Shown: positions 9,587 through 18,907, counted from the first letter of the stretch. The stretch: DNA of 64,000 bases from Vibrio sp. Of7-15 (GCF_022347565.1 NZ_JAKRGH010000023.1:18495-82494); one strand, 5' to 3'. Numbers and translations are program-made. The notes: generated from the sequence alone by a model not told the origin.

Positions 9587-10453
9587 ATGGCAGATGAAAT
9601 GTCCGTGGTTGAAGGTTTGGACATGGTGATGGGCGTTGGGGATATGAGCAATTGGTTGACTAATAACTCTGAGCTATTGATTCAGTACGGCGTTAATGTC
9701 CTATCCGCTATTTTTATCCTGTTTGTCGGTAATATTGTTGTTAAAGCCGTCGCAGGTAGCGTGGCAAAAGTATTGAATAAACGCCATATGGATAAAGCGG
9801 TTGTGGAGTTTGTTCATGGCCTCGTTCGCTATCTGTTATTTGTGATCGTATTGATCGCCGCTTTAGGGCGTATTGGTGTTCAAACCGCGTCAGTCGTGGC
9901 GGTGATTGGTGCGGCTGGTTTAGCCATTGGTTTAGCACTTCAAGGGTCGTTGTCGAACTTTGCCGCTGGGGTGCTGATTGTGGCTTTCCGCCCATTCAAA
10001 TCTGGCGATTATGTAGAAATTGGCGGGGTATCTGGCTCAGTCGATTCCATTCAGATTTTCCAAACTATTTTAACGACTCCAGATAATAAGATGGTTGTTG
10101 TACCTAATTCCAATGTAATTGGCAGTGCTATAACGAATTATTCCCGTCATGAAACGCGCCGTATTGATTACGTGATTGGCGTTTCTTATTCGGCAGATCT
10201 GCAAAAAACGAAAGACGTGATCACGAAAATCTTAGCAGCGGAAGAGCGATTATTGCCGACACCAGCTCCGACTGTTGGCGTGGCTGAGTTAGCGGACTCT
10301 TCAGTTAATTTTGTGGTTCGTCCATGGGTAAAAACATCAGAGTATTGGGATGTGTATTTTGATTTGTTGCAAGCCATTAAAGAAGGGCTTGATAAAGAGG
10401 GGATTGAAATTCCATTCCCGCAAATGGATGTGCATTTAAATAAAGTGGCTTAA
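9587..10453 (+). CDS. mscS: Small-conductance mechanosensitive channel MscS
   Basis: MscS opens under membrane tension and releases solutes during osmotic downshock. The 288-residue protein has three predicted membrane helices (about 30-52, 67-90, 100-130). The last is the pore helix with the Gly/Ala-rich GLAIGLALQGSLSNFAAG pattern typical of the family. A beta domain and an alpha/beta cytoplasmic vestibule domain follow. It starts after GGAGAG. Its place after fba is the same as in E. coli. A strong terminator follows, so it is monocistronic. Confidence 0.96.
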   Translation: MADEMSVVEGLDMVMGVGDMSNWLTNNSELLIQYGVNVLSAIFILFVGNIVVKAVAGSVAKVLNKRHMDKAVVEFVHGLVRYLLFVIVLIAALGRIGVQTASVVAVIGAAGLAIGLALQGSLSNFAAGVLIVAFRPFKSGDYVEIGGVSGSVDSIQIFQTILTTPDNKMVVVPNSNVIGSAITNYSRHETRRIDYVIGVSYSADLQKTKDVITKILAAEERLLPTPAPTVGVAELADSSVNFVVRPWVKTSEYWDVYFDLLQAIKEGLDKEGIEIPFPQMDVHLNKVA

Positions 10454-10481
10454 TTAAGCTTATAGATGTTGGCTATTGAGT

Positions 10482-10508
10482 AAGGGGCACGTGATGTGCC
10501 CCTTTTTT
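10482..10508 (+). terminator. Terminator of mscS
   Basis: A perfect 9-bp stem (10482-10490 with 10496-10504) with a 5-base loop ends in a run of six T. It lies in the short gap between the convergent mscS and YbaK-type genes. Confidence 0.93.
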
Positions 10509-10521
10509 ATACCTGTTATTT

Positions 10522-11016
10522 TTATGACTCAGGAAGGTATACCACGGTGTTGCCTAATCCGCTGATAAGTTGTGCTAAGTCTTGGCTTGCAAAGCTGAAT
10601 GTAAACTCGGGCTTCCCTGGAGTGAACATCAGTTCAGGGTATTGCTGCAATACAGGATCAATAATGAGAGTGATCTCTTCAGGCAAACCAAAGGGACATA
10701 CCGCACCAGGAACACAGCCAATTCTTTCGATCATTTCTTCGTTCGTACAGACTGACGGTCGCTTTCCGAGTAGTTGTTTTATCGCTTTACTGTCTAATCG
10801 TGCTTCTTTATGTGTAAGCAGCAGAGCATGATCGCCTCCCTTTAGTTTTAGAAATAAGCTCTTGGTTGGGGCTGCGGTCCAGCCATATTGCTGCGCTAAA
10901 CGTTCATCCGTTTCATAATCGAGGATCGGCTCATGCTCCCAGCTTTGGTATTTTGTACCCGTAGTATGAAATAAAGAAACATTAAAATCGTAAATTTGTC
11001 TCGTATTGTGCCCCAT
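10522..11016 (-). CDS. YbaK/EbsC-type aminoacyl-tRNA deacylase-like protein
   Basis: The 164-residue protein has the YbaK / prolyl-tRNA editing fold. Family features are the conserved lysine in APTKSLFL (about residue 52), the central CVPGAVCPFG loop and the C-terminal FASQDLAQLISG segment. Members hydrolyse mischarged tRNAs such as Cys-tRNA(Pro) or Ala-tRNA(Pro); which one this acts on cannot be told. It follows argO on the same strand with a 9-base gap and may be cotranscribed. A second, shorter YbaK-type gene lies at 22.5 kb, so the organism has at least two such editing proteins. Confidence 0.8.
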   Translation of the reverse strand: MGHNTRQIYDFNVSLFHTTGTKYQSWEHEPILDYETDERLAQQYGWTAAPTKSLFLKLKGGDHALLLTHKEARLDSKAIKQLLGKRPSVCTNEEMIERIGCVPGAVCPFGLPEEITLIIDPVLQQYPELMFTPGKPEFTFSFASQDLAQLISGLGNTVVYLPES

Positions 11017-11025
11017 TGTATTCCC

Positions 11026-11661
11026 TTACCCATTAAATTGTTCAAATAGCTGAATGGCTAACTTCGTTGCAATGAAAAACATCATAGCAGCGACCAGAAG
11101 GTCGATAGTGCGTTTTACTTTGTCTTTGGCCAAAATGTGAGATAGCTTGGCGGCACCAAAAGAAAGGCCATAGAACCAAGTGAAGGAAGCCATTAATGTT
11201 CCTGCGGCAAAGGCGATTCGCTCATCTTGGGCAAACTGTCCTCCGATTGAACCAAGAATAACGACAGTATCTAAGTAGACATGTGGGTTGAGTAAGGTGA
11301 CTGCGAGAGCGCCCAAAATCACAGCTTTACGGCTACTTAGCACGCTAGCGCTATTTTCTTCTTTGGTTACTTTATTGGTTGTAAGTGCGCTTCTTAGAGA
11401 ACTAATGCCATATACAAGAACGAAGCTGATGCCGCCGATAGTGACTGTATTCAATAACGTTTGGTTGCTGGCCAGTAGTGCGCCGCCGCCAAAAATACCC
11501 AAACAGATTAAAACAATATCACAAACGCTGCATACGGTAGCGGTTGTAAAGTGATGGCGCTGTTTAATTCCTTGATTTAATACAAAAGCATTTTGGGCAC
11601 CAATGGGGATAATCATGCTTAATCCTAATGCAAACCCTTGTAAAACAATCAACCAGCTCAT
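11026..11661 (-). CDS. argO: LysE/ArgO family basic amino-acid exporter
   Basis: The 211-residue, very hydrophobic protein has about six membrane helices and the LysE-family N-terminus GFALGLSMIIPIGAQNAFVL. ArgO exports arginine and its analogue canavanine; LysE relatives also export lysine. It is divergent from argP, the transcription activator of argO in E. coli, with 130 bases between them that should hold the shared control region. It is probably cotranscribed with the YbaK-type gene downstream. Confidence 0.9.
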   Translation of the reverse strand: MSWLIVLQGFALGLSMIIPIGAQNAFVLNQGIKQRHHFTTATVCSVCDIVLICLGIFGGGALLASNQTLLNTVTIGGISFVLVYGISSLRSALTTNKVTKEENSASVLSSRKAVILGALAVTLLNPHVYLDTVVILGSIGGQFAQDERIAFAAGTLMASFTWFYGLSFGAAKLSHILAKDKVKRTIDLLVAAMMFFIATKLAIQLFEQFNG

Positions 11662-11791
11662 CTCTTTATTAACCTCATAGTGTATTTTGGATAGGCAAGT
11701 AGATTATCGCTTTGCACGTTCGTTAGTAAAACTAATATTATTTATATTACATTAGAGTTTCTAATGGCTGATGAAGTAAAGAGGAAGGAAG

Positions 11792-12688
11792 GTGAGAGGA
11801 CTTGATTATCGCTGGTTAGCGGCACTGGATGCAGTGATTGATCAGCAAAGTTTTGAGCGGGCAGCGGAGCAGTTGTGTATTACGCAGTCGGCGGTATCAC
11901 AGCGAATTAAACAGTTGGAAAAATTGCTTGCTCAGCCGTTATTGATTCGAGGACAGCCGCCTAAATTGACTGACACTGGGCAGAAGTTACTCATGTTATA
12001 TCAAAAGGTACGTTTACTGGAGCAAGAAACGTTTCCTGAGTTTAGCTCTCAGCCACAAGATAAGCCGCTGCCTGTTTCTTTGGCTGTGAATGCTGATAGC
12101 TTGGCGACTTGGTTTTTGCCTGCCATTACCCCTCTGCTATTGGCGCGAAAAATAGAAATTAATTTACAAGTGGAAGATGAAACCCGCACGCTCATTAAGT
12201 TACGTAAAGGTGAGGTAGTAGGATCGTTAAGTACGCAAGCGACACCCATGACGGGATGCAACAGTGCCTACTTAGGTGATGTGGATTATATTTGTGTGGC
12301 AAGCCCTGAGTTTATGGCTAAGTACTTTTCGAAAGGGGTAGATAAAGCGTCATTACGTCGAGCGCCCGCAGTGGCGTTTGATCAGCATGATGCTATGCAC
12401 CAACAATATGTTCATGAGCATTTTGGGCTAGAGCTAGGGGAGTGGTCTAAACACATTGTTCGATCGTCAGAAGCGTTTGTGTACTTAGCTAAAAAAGGTG
12501 TGGCTTACAGCTTGATTCCCAAAATCCAGATTGAATCGGAATTAGCGTCTGGTGAGTTAGTTGAAGTGTACCCAGGGAAGATGATCACCCGCAGTATGTA
12601 CTGGCATCACTGGGCGCTAGAAAGTGAGACATTGTCTTCCCTCTCTGAGCAAGTCATTCAGTATGGTCGGCAAGTTTTACAAAAATAA
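11792..12688 (+). CDS. argP: LysR-type regulator ArgP
   Basis: ArgP activates argO in response to arginine and lysine. The 298-residue protein begins with a winged helix-turn-helix (about 5-62, including ITQSAVSQRIKQLEK) very like E. coli ArgP, which starts with a similar DYRTLQALDAV segment. A LysR effector domain follows. The start codon is GTG, placed after AGGAAGG. Divergent arrangement with argO supports the name. It is followed at a short distance by yggE, the same neighbour as in E. coli. Confidence 0.93.
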   Translation: MRGLDYRWLAALDAVIDQQSFERAAEQLCITQSAVSQRIKQLEKLLAQPLLIRGQPPKLTDTGQKLLMLYQKVRLLEQETFPEFSSQPQDKPLPVSLAVNADSLATWFLPAITPLLLARKIEINLQVEDETRTLIKLRKGEVVGSLSTQATPMTGCNSAYLGDVDYICVASPEFMAKYFSKGVDKASLRRAPAVAFDQHDAMHQQYVHEHFGLELGEWSKHIVRSSEAFVYLAKKGVAYSLIPKIQIESELASGELVEVYPGKMITRSMYWHHWALESETLSSLSEQVIQYGRQVLQK

Positions 12689-12759
12689 AATAATTATGAA
12701 CGATGTTTTAATTGTTGGGTCTTATACTCAGTATTTCTTCTTTTAATATAGGTAACCTG

Positions 12760-13467
12760 ATGAAAAAACATCTTTTAGCATTATTAATTGGTTTTTCGAG
12801 TGTCACTGCAGCCAGCTCAGTAGTAGCGGCAGATGTTGATTTCCCACACCTTGAAACAGTTGGTATTGGTGAAGTGGTTGCAACACCAGACATGGCCGAA
12901 TTTACGGTTCAAATTGTAGAAGAGCAGGAAACGGCACAACAGGCGAAACAAGCCGCTGATAAAGTTGTTGTGGCTTTTCATCAACGTTTAAAAGAAATGG
13001 GAGTGAGCCGTAATGATATTGAATCGGGTAATATTCAGCTGAACCCTCAATATTCTTATCCGAAAAACTCTAAGCCTAAGTTGGAAGGTTATCGTGCGAC
13101 TCGAACTATTACCGTAAGAGTGTTTGAGCTAGAGAAATTAAATGAAATTCTTGATGGTGCGTTAGGTGATGGGATTAATCGTATTAATCAAATTTCGTTA
13201 AAAGTAAAAGATGAAGCTCGATACCAAGAAGCCGCTCGATTAGCTGCAATTAAAGATGCACAACAAAAAGCTAAATCACTGGCGGCAGGTTTTGGAGAGC
13301 ATATTGATGGTGTATGGCAGATCCGATACCACAATGGCCCTTCACAGCCACCAGTACTGATGAGAGCAATGTTAATGGACAGTAGCATGGAATCTCAGGC
13401 GTCGTATCAAGACAGTGAAATTGTGATCCGAGATCAGGTGGATGTGGTATTCCGTTTAGAAGAATAA
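12760..13467 (+). CDS. yggE: Periplasmic SIMPL-domain (DUF541) protein YggE
   Basis: The 235-residue protein has an N-terminal signal peptide (about 1-26, ending near VVAADV) and one SIMPL domain. In E. coli the homologue lowers oxidative stress; its mechanism is not established. The start was chosen at MKKHLLALLIG after AGGTAACC, because an upstream start at 12712 adds residues that spoil the signal peptide. It lies between argP and serA, convergent with serA, sharing a two-way terminator. Confidence 0.9.
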   Translation: MKKHLLALLIGFSSVTAASSVVAADVDFPHLETVGIGEVVATPDMAEFTVQIVEEQETAQQAKQAADKVVVAFHQRLKEMGVSRNDIESGNIQLNPQYSYPKNSKPKLEGYRATRTITVRVFELEKLNEILDGALGDGINRINQISLKVKDEARYQEAARLAAIKDAQQKAKSLAAGFGEHIDGVWQIRYHNGPSQPPVLMRAMLMDSSMESQASYQDSEIVIRDQVDVVFRLEE

Positions 13468-13499
13468 GTGAGTTTTTCTATTTAGTGTACTTCAAGTAT

Positions 13500-13524
13500 A
13501 AAAGGCCACGAGATGTGGCCTTTT
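13500..13524. terminator. Bidirectional terminator between yggE and serA
   Basis: A perfect 10-bp stem (13500-13509 with 13515-13524), 5-base loop, with A/T tracts on both sides, lies between the convergent yggE and serA genes. Confidence 0.9.
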
Positions 13525-13546
13525 ATACGTTTTAAGCTTGTTCGCT

Positions 13547-14776
13547 TTAGTGAAGAATACGGGCGCGAATAGTGCCCTCAATCGCTTTTAATTTTGTGAG
13601 TGCTTCTTCTGAACGTGAAGCTTCAACATCAATCACTACATAACCCATTTCAGGGCTAGTTTGTAGGTACTGGGCCGCAATGTTAATGCCTTCATCAGCA
13701 AAAATGCTGTTAATTTGGGTCAAGATACCAGGGCGGTTTTCATGAATATGCAGTAAGCGCGATGTGCCGCTGTGCTCTGGCAGCGATACTTCTGGGAAGT
13801 TAACAGAAGACAGCGTTGAGCCGTTATCAGAATATTTTGCAAGCTTGCCGGCTACTTCAACGCCAATGTTTTCCTGGGCTTCTTGAGTCGAACCACCCAC
13901 GTGTGGCGTTAAGATTACATTATCAAATTGCTGTAATGGGGATTCAAAAGGGTCGGCATTGGTTTTTGGCTCGACAGGGAATACATCAATGGCTGCGCCG
14001 CCTAAGTGGCCTGATTCTAGTGATGCACACAGGGCTGGAATATCAACGACTGTACCGCGAGCTGCGTTAATGAAGATAGCACCTGGCTTCATGCGTGCGA
14101 ATTCTTCTGCACCCATCATGTCTTTTGTTCCTGCTGTTTCAGGGACATGCAAAGAAATAACATCACACTTATTTAAAAGATCCGTCATGTTATGAACTTG
14201 GGTCGCATTACCTAGAGACAGTTTATTTTCAATGTCGTAGAAATAAACACGCATACCCAAGTTTTCAGCCAAAATACCTAATTGAGTACCAATGTGGCCA
14301 TAACCGATAATACCAAGGCGTTTGCCACGTGCTTCGTAAGAGGAGTCAGCACTTTTTTTCCAGATCCCTCTATGAGCAAGTGCGTTCTTTTCAGGAATAC
14401 CACGAAGTAACAGCAGCAGTTGACCCAACACCAGTTCAGCCACACTACGAGTGTTTGAGAATGGGGCATTAAAGACAGGGATACCACGTTTTGCTGCGGA
14501 TGTTAGGTTAACCTGGTTAGTACCAATACAGAAGCAACCAACAGCAACCAATTTTTTAGCGGCAGAAAATACTTCTTCAGTTAATTGAGTACGGGAACGA
14601 ATACCAATGAAATGGACGTCTTTAACGGCTTCAAGTAGTTCAGGATCCGATAAGGAGCCTTTGTGATATTCGATGTTGCTGTAACCAGCAGCTTGAAGAA
14701 CTTCGACAGAAGATGGGTGTAATCCTTCAAGCAGAAGAATTTTAATTTTATCCTTTTCCAATGATACTTTGGCCAT
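13547..14776 (-). CDS. serA: D-3-phosphoglycerate dehydrogenase
   Basis: SerA makes the first committed step to serine by oxidising 3-phosphoglycerate with NAD. The 409-residue protein starts MAKVSLEKDKIKILL, almost identical to E. coli. It has the substrate domain, the NAD-binding GIIGYGHIGTQLG (about 158-170), the catalytic region GGSTQEAQENIG and a C-terminal ACT domain (LLHIHENRPGILTQIN onward) for serine feedback. Upstream in-frame starts at 14800 and 14788 are less conserved. It lies downstream of rpiA on the same strand but beyond a strong terminator, so it has its own promoter. Confidence 0.97.
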   Translation of the reverse strand: MAKVSLEKDKIKILLLEGLHPSSVEVLQAAGYSNIEYHKGSLSDPELLEAVKDVHFIGIRSRTQLTEEVFSAAKKLVAVGCFCIGTNQVNLTSAAKRGIPVFNAPFSNTRSVAELVLGQLLLLLRGIPEKNALAHRGIWKKSADSSYEARGKRLGIIGYGHIGTQLGILAENLGMRVYFYDIENKLSLGNATQVHNMTDLLNKCDVISLHVPETAGTKDMMGAEEFARMKPGAIFINAARGTVVDIPALCASLESGHLGGAAIDVFPVEPKTNADPFESPLQQFDNVILTPHVGGSTQEAQENIGVEVAGKLAKYSDNGSTLSSVNFPEVSLPEHSGTSRLLHIHENRPGILTQINSIFADEGINIAAQYLQTSPEMGYVVIDVEASRSEEALTKLKAIEGTIRARILH

Positions 14777-14930
14777 TGTGGTTCTCATCCTTAAAAACAA
14801 TCATTAACGCAATGATTTTTGGGCAAAAAATAAAAGCCTGGAATGAACTTAAGCCACCCCTTGGCTGCATTCATGTGACTAAAGTATCAAAAAACGAACA
14901 GTTTTGGTAAGAATATTACGAAATAGCAAA

Positions 14931-14958
14931 TAAAAAACGGTACTGAGTCGTACCGTTT
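14931..14958 (-). terminator. Terminator of rpiA
   Basis: On the minus strand a perfect 9-bp stem (14950-14958 with 14935-14943) with a 6-base loop is followed by a run of T. It starts 29 bases after the rpiA stop codon. Confidence 0.93.
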
Positions 14959-14986
14959 GTCATTCTATTATGAAAAAGCAGATAGC

Positions 14987-15643
14987 TTATTCGTAAACTT
15001 TTGCGCCGTTAGCAGTACCTACGATCAGAGCATCAGCACCACGGTGAGCAAATAAACCCACAGTGACCACGCCTGGTAGGGCATTGATTTTGTCTTCTAG
15101 CTCTTTAGCATCCGTAATTTTTAGGCCGTGAACATCTAAAATAACGTTGCCATTATCAGTGATCACGCCTTCACGGTAAGCTGGATCTCCGCCAAGTTTT
15201 ACTAACTCTCGGCCAATGTAAGAGCGTGCCATTGGGATCACTTCAACAGGCAGCGGGAATTGACCTAGTACGTCTACTTTTTTGGTATCATCAACAATAC
15301 AGATGAACTTTTCAGAAATTGCGGCAACGATTTTTTCACGAGTTAGAGCGGCACCGCCACCTTTGATCATCTCATTGTTGCCATTGATCTCGTCTGCGCC
15401 ATCAACATACACACTGAGAGAAGAGACTTCGTTGCAATCAAAAACTTCAATGCCTAGAGCTTCCAGTTTTTCTGTTGAAGCTACAGAGCTTGAAACAGCC
15501 CCTTTGATTTGCTCTTTCATGGTTGCGAGTGCATCGATGAAGTGATTCACAGTTGAGCCAGTACCAACACCCACAATGCTACCTGGTTTCACGTATTCTA
15601 GGGCTGCCCAACCAGCTGCTTTTTTCATTTCATCTTGAGTCAT
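14987..15643 (-). CDS. rpiA: Ribose-5-phosphate isomerase A
   Basis: RpiA interconverts ribose 5-phosphate and ribulose 5-phosphate in the pentose phosphate pathway, linking with tkt in this window and supplying PRPP synthesis. The 218 residues match E. coli (219). Conserved features are [16 protein letters not shown] near 20-35, the DGADEI active-site motif (about 81-86) and [12 protein letters not shown]. The gene is monocistronic by its terminator. Confidence 0.97.
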   Translation of the reverse strand: MTQDEMKKAAGWAALEYVKPGSIVGVGTGSTVNHFIDALATMKEQIKGAVSSSVASTEKLEALGIEVFDCNEVSSLSVYVDGADEINGNNEMIKGGGAALTREKIVAAISEKFICIVDDTKKVDVLGQFPLPVEVIPMARSYIGRELVKLGGDPAYREGVITDNGNVILDVHGLKITDAKELEDKINALPGVVTVGLFAHRGADALIVGTANGAKVYE

Positions 15644-15782
15644 GCCGTTCTCCTAATGATGACGGTAATATATCGATTGAATATAAAGGGAATCGATTGC
15701 TAAATCGTGCCGCGATTATAGCTTACTCATTAGGATCTGTCTGACGAAAAATGTGACAAAGATAGCTTTGTTGAAAGTGCCA

Positions 15783-16358
15783 TCACCACTGCCAATGTTT
15801 AGAAGGGGTTAGGATATCAGGTAGAGGGACATCCCAACTTTCACAAGGCAGAGATTCCACTTGTTGGCAGTCGTGAGCCAGCCCAAAAGGGCGGGGACCT
15901 TGTTGGTGCTGATGCCACTGGCTCAGTGTGCGATCGTAATAACCGCCTCCCATTCCTAGGCGTTGTCCTGTTGAATCAAAAGCAACTAAGGGAGTGGCAA
16001 TCAAATCAAGCTTGGAAATAGGGATTAACGTTGTTACATCTAGTTTTGGCTCCGCGATACCATATTGATTGTCGTGCATGATGGTATTTGGCGTGTAGTG
16101 TAAAAACAGTAAGTGGCCCGCAGTAAATGGATGAATCACAGGTAAATAGACGTTTTTATTTTGTTGCCATAACCATTCAATAATGGGTTTCGTGTCAATT
16201 TCGCCGTCGGCGGATAGGTAAATCGCGATGTGTTGGGCATCTGCCAGTAGGTCAAATTGCTGGCATTGACGCAGCAGTCGTTTCGCGGATTGTTGTTGTT
16301 GAAGAGAAGATAATGAGCGGCGTTGCTCACGAATTTTTTTTCGAATGGTTGTTCGCAT
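15783..16358 (-). CDS. fau: 5-formyltetrahydrofolate cyclo-ligase
   Basis: This enzyme (YgfA, MTHFS family) converts 5-formyltetrahydrofolate to 5,10-methenyltetrahydrofolate with ATP. The 191-residue protein starts MRTTIRKKIREQRR, and the C-terminal phosphate-binding GMGGGYYDRTL motif is conserved. The longer open frame to 16427 runs into the 6S RNA gene and is not credible. As in E. coli, it lies immediately after ssrS on the same strand, so it is probably expressed from the ssrS transcript by read-through. Confidence 0.93.
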   Translation of the reverse strand: MRTTIRKKIREQRRSLSSLQQQQSAKRLLRQCQQFDLLADAQHIAIYLSADGEIDTKPIIEWLWQQNKNVYLPVIHPFTAGHLLFLHYTPNTIMHDNQYGIAEPKLDVTTLIPISKLDLIATPLVAFDSTGQRLGMGGGYYDRTLSQWHQHQQGPRPFGLAHDCQQVESLPCESWDVPLPDILTPSKHWQW

Positions 16359-16361
16359 TGT

Positions 16362-16542
16362 TAGAGCCCCAGAGTGCCGTTGTGGGATCATAGCCCTTGA
16401 ACCCTGCGGTTCAAGGCGGATCAGCAATGATTACCGTAGGCTTCTCAGTACAAGCCGAGCATGCTCAATAGTATTCAAGTACTAACCCTTAGATTTGCTT
16501 ATCGGCTCAGGGACATAGATCCACTGACGCACACTCCAGGGT
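16362..16542 (-). ncRNA. ssrS: 6S RNA
   Basis: Read on the minus strand, this roughly 180-nt region has the 6S signature. The closing stem is CCCTGGAGTG at the 5' end pairing with CACTCTGGGG at the 3' end. Internal hallmarks are CCCTGAGCCGAT, GAGCATGCTCGG, GAGAAGCCT and the TTGAACC/GGTTCAAGGG hairpin, all shared with E. coli 6S. 6S RNA mimics an open promoter and sequesters sigma-70 RNA polymerase in stationary phase. Gene order zapA-ssrS-fau is conserved with E. coli. The ends are estimated from the closing stem. Confidence 0.95.
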
Positions 16543-16550
16543 AAATTTTG

Positions 16551-16853
16551 CTACTGCTGTCCTTGCTGTATTAAGGCTTTTTCCAACGTATTGCTTAGTA
16601 GCTGCATACGTTGATTTACTTGAGAAAAATAGCCTTGTGCTTCCTTTTTTGCTGTCTGTAGATCATGACAAGCATTAAGCGCTGCGATGATGAGCAGCTG
16701 CTCAGTATTGGTTACTTTAGTGCGTTCAGAGAGCTGATGCAACCGTTGATCGAAGTCTTTCGCTGCCGCGATGAGAGCGTCTTCTTCTCCGGTTGGGCAG
16801 TTGACCTTAATCGTACGCCCTAAAATTTGGACTTGTACTGGTTGGTTACTCAT
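16551..16853 (-). CDS. zapA: Cell division protein ZapA
   Basis: ZapA binds and cross-links FtsZ filaments at the division ring. The 100-residue product starts MSNQPVQVQILGRTIKV, the typical beta hairpin, followed by a long helix that forms the dimer and tetramer coiled coil. A longer frame from a TTG at 16877 adds eight non-conserved residues. It lies upstream of ssrS and is divergent from ygfB, as in E. coli. The 273-base gap to ygfB should hold both promoters; I do not see clear -35/-10 pairs. Confidence 0.93.
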   Translation of the reverse strand: MSNQPVQVQILGRTIKVNCPTGEEDALIAAAKDFDQRLHQLSERTKVTNTEQLLIIAALNACHDLQTAKKEAQGYFSQVNQRMQLLSNTLEKALIQQGQQ

Positions 16854-17126
16854 TAGTTCAGAACTCGCTTTATTCAAACGCTACCTAAAAGCCATCCTTT
16901 TGGCTGGTCGCAAACTATAGGAAAACCCTTAAAAAGATTCAAGGCTTTATCGTGTTTATGTGCCTAAAGTGTCAGGAATGCAGCAATATGGTGAAAAGCT
17001 AACCAGAGTCGTTCACTTATTACAGGAATATGAAAACTTTGCCAGATTAGTTAGTTTGCTGACTATACCTGAAGTGATAGCATAACACATTCCCAATATT
17101 CGCTAACGTCAGAGAGTGAGCTCATC

Positions 17127-17696
17127 ATGAGTGAAATAAACCTACCAGAATACATTGCTGTTGAATCAACATTACAGTCAGCAAGTTTATCGGTGAGTCC
17201 AGCCGAGTTACATGGCTTATTAGTTGGAATGTTAAGCGGTGGCTTAGCGTTTACTGATGAAAGCTGGAAACCATTACTGTTTGACTACACGAATGATGGC
17301 ATGGGGTGGCCTGATAGTGCGCTACAAACGGCTGAGTCGATTTTTAAAAGCAGCGTACAAGAATTAACCGGAACGGATCTAGAACTGTCGTTACTTCTTT
17401 CTGATGAAGATGGCTCTTTGGTTGAGCGTGCAGACAGCTTGAGTGAGTGGATTAATCACTTTTTGTCAGGGCTTGGTCTAGCAGACATCAAGCTAAAAGA
17501 AGCGTCAGATGAGTTAAAAGAAGCACTGACTGATCTTGAGGAAATGGCCCGTCTTGGTATTGATGAAGACGATGACATGGAAGAGCAAGCGAACTTATTA
17601 GAACAAGTGATTGAGCATGTTCGAGTGTGTGTATTGACGATTCACGCAGAGTTGGGCCAGCGCCCACAAGAAGAAACAGAACCAACGATTCATTAA
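17127..17696 (+). CDS. ygfB: UPF0149 family protein YgfB
   Basis: The 189-residue acidic, helical protein belongs to the YgfB (UPF0149) family, recognised by [12 protein letters not shown] (about 28-39) and the central [13 protein letters not shown] segment. Its biochemical role in most bacteria is unknown. It heads a run with ubiH and ubiI. In E. coli pepP lies between ygfB and ubiH; here ubiH follows after 21 bases with no pepP. Confidence 0.92.
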   Translation: MSEINLPEYIAVESTLQSASLSVSPAELHGLLVGMLSGGLAFTDESWKPLLFDYTNDGMGWPDSALQTAESIFKSSVQELTGTDLELSLLLSDEDGSLVERADSLSEWINHFLSGLGLADIKLKEASDELKEALTDLEEMARLGIDEDDDMEEQANLLEQVIEHVRVCVLTIHAELGQRPQEETEPTIH

Positions 17697-17717
17697 TCAG
17701 ATAGAGAAGTAGGCGGT

Positions 17718-18905
17718 ATGAAGCATTATGATGTGGTGATTGCGGGGGGAGCAATGGCAGGCGCAACGCTAGCACTTGCCTTAGATACCTTAAGTCAATC
17801 GAATTTAACCATTGCAGTGGTTGAAGCGGTAGAGCCCCAATTTGGTGAGCACCCGGGTTACGATGCTCGAAGCATTGCGCTGTCATACGGTACTACTCAA
17901 TTATTAGAATCGGTGAAGCTATGGGATAAATTAGCGCCTCTAGCCACTAAGATCCAAGATATTCATGTGTCTGATCGTGGTCACTTTGGTGTGACGGACA
18001 TTACTTCCTCTCAGCAAGGGTTACCGAGTTTAGGTTATGTGGTGGAACTGGCGGATGTTGGCCAAACTTACCACCATGAAATGCAGCAACGAGAGTCGAT
18101 CTCGTTGTTGTGTCCTGCCAAAGTCAGTGAGGTCTCTCGAACTCAACCCCAGTGTCAGGTGACGTTATCCGATGGCGAGCAAGTGACGACCTCTTTGCTG
18201 GTGGCTGCGGATGGTGGCATATCTCATTGTTGTCAGGCGGTGAGCATTGATCATCAAGTGCATGATTTTGAGCAAGTGGCGATCATAGCTAATGTCACCA
18301 CAGAGCAGGCGCATAATGGAAAAGCCTTTGAGCGTTTTACAGAGCATGGCCCTATTGCGTTATTGCCCATGTCTAAAGGACGTAGCTCATTGGTGTGGTG
18401 CTTAAAGCCGAGTGATGCAGAACGAGTCATGGCACTGGAAGAGGCTGAATTTCTTGATGAGCTTCAAAGTGCGTTTGGGTGGCGGCTTGGTAAACTGATA
18501 AAAACAGGTTTACGGGCGAGTTATCCTTTGTTACTTCGTGAAGCGACGCAGATGGTTTCCCATCGTGTTGCTGTGGTAGGAAATGCCGCACAAACATTGC
18601 ATCCAATTGCAGGACAAGGATTTAATTTAGGCTTACGAGATGTTATGGGGCTTGCGGAAGAAATTATGCTAGCACATCAGCAACAGCAAGATATTGGTGA
18701 ATATAACGTGCTTAGCCGTTATCAACAAAGACGTTCACCTGATCGACAAGCAACCGTGACCATGACTGCGGGTTTGGTCCATGTGTTTGCTAATCAAACG
18801 TGGCCTTTAGCTCTAACACGCAATTTGGCTTTGATGGCGATGGATAATTGCCAACCTTTAAAATCACCGTTGACGTTACGAGCGATGGGACTAGTAGAAA
18901 GATAA
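17718..18905 (+). CDS. ubiH: 2-octaprenyl-6-methoxyphenol hydroxylase
   Basis: UbiH is a flavin monooxygenase of ubiquinone biosynthesis that hydroxylates the aromatic ring. The 395-residue protein has the N-terminal FAD motif VVIAGGAMAGATLALAL, the middle VVAADGGIS segment and the second FAD motif GNAAQTLHPIAGQGFNLGLRDV. The GNAAQ form, rather than GDAAH, is the version seen in UbiH and separates it from UbiI. The start follows AAGTAGGCGG. Translation runs on to ubiI, whose start lies 2 bases after this stop codon. Confidence 0.95.
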   Translation: MKHYDVVIAGGAMAGATLALALDTLSQSNLTIAVVEAVEPQFGEHPGYDARSIALSYGTTQLLESVKLWDKLAPLATKIQDIHVSDRGHFGVTDITSSQQGLPSLGYVVELADVGQTYHHEMQQRESISLLCPAKVSEVSRTQPQCQVTLSDGEQVTTSLLVAADGGISHCCQAVSIDHQVHDFEQVAIIANVTTEQAHNGKAFERFTEHGPIALLPMSKGRSSLVWCLKPSDAERVMALEEAEFLDELQSAFGWRLGKLIKTGLRASYPLLLREATQMVSHRVAVVGNAAQTLHPIAGQGFNLGLRDVMGLAEEIMLAHQQQQDIGEYNVLSRYQQRRSPDRQATVTMTAGLVHVFANQTWPLALTRNLALMAMDNCQPLKSPLTLRAMGLVER

Positions 18906-18907
18906 TT

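Noticed and set aside
16359..16427. N-terminal extension of fau
   Set aside because: It lies within the 6S RNA gene and the extra residues are not part of the family.
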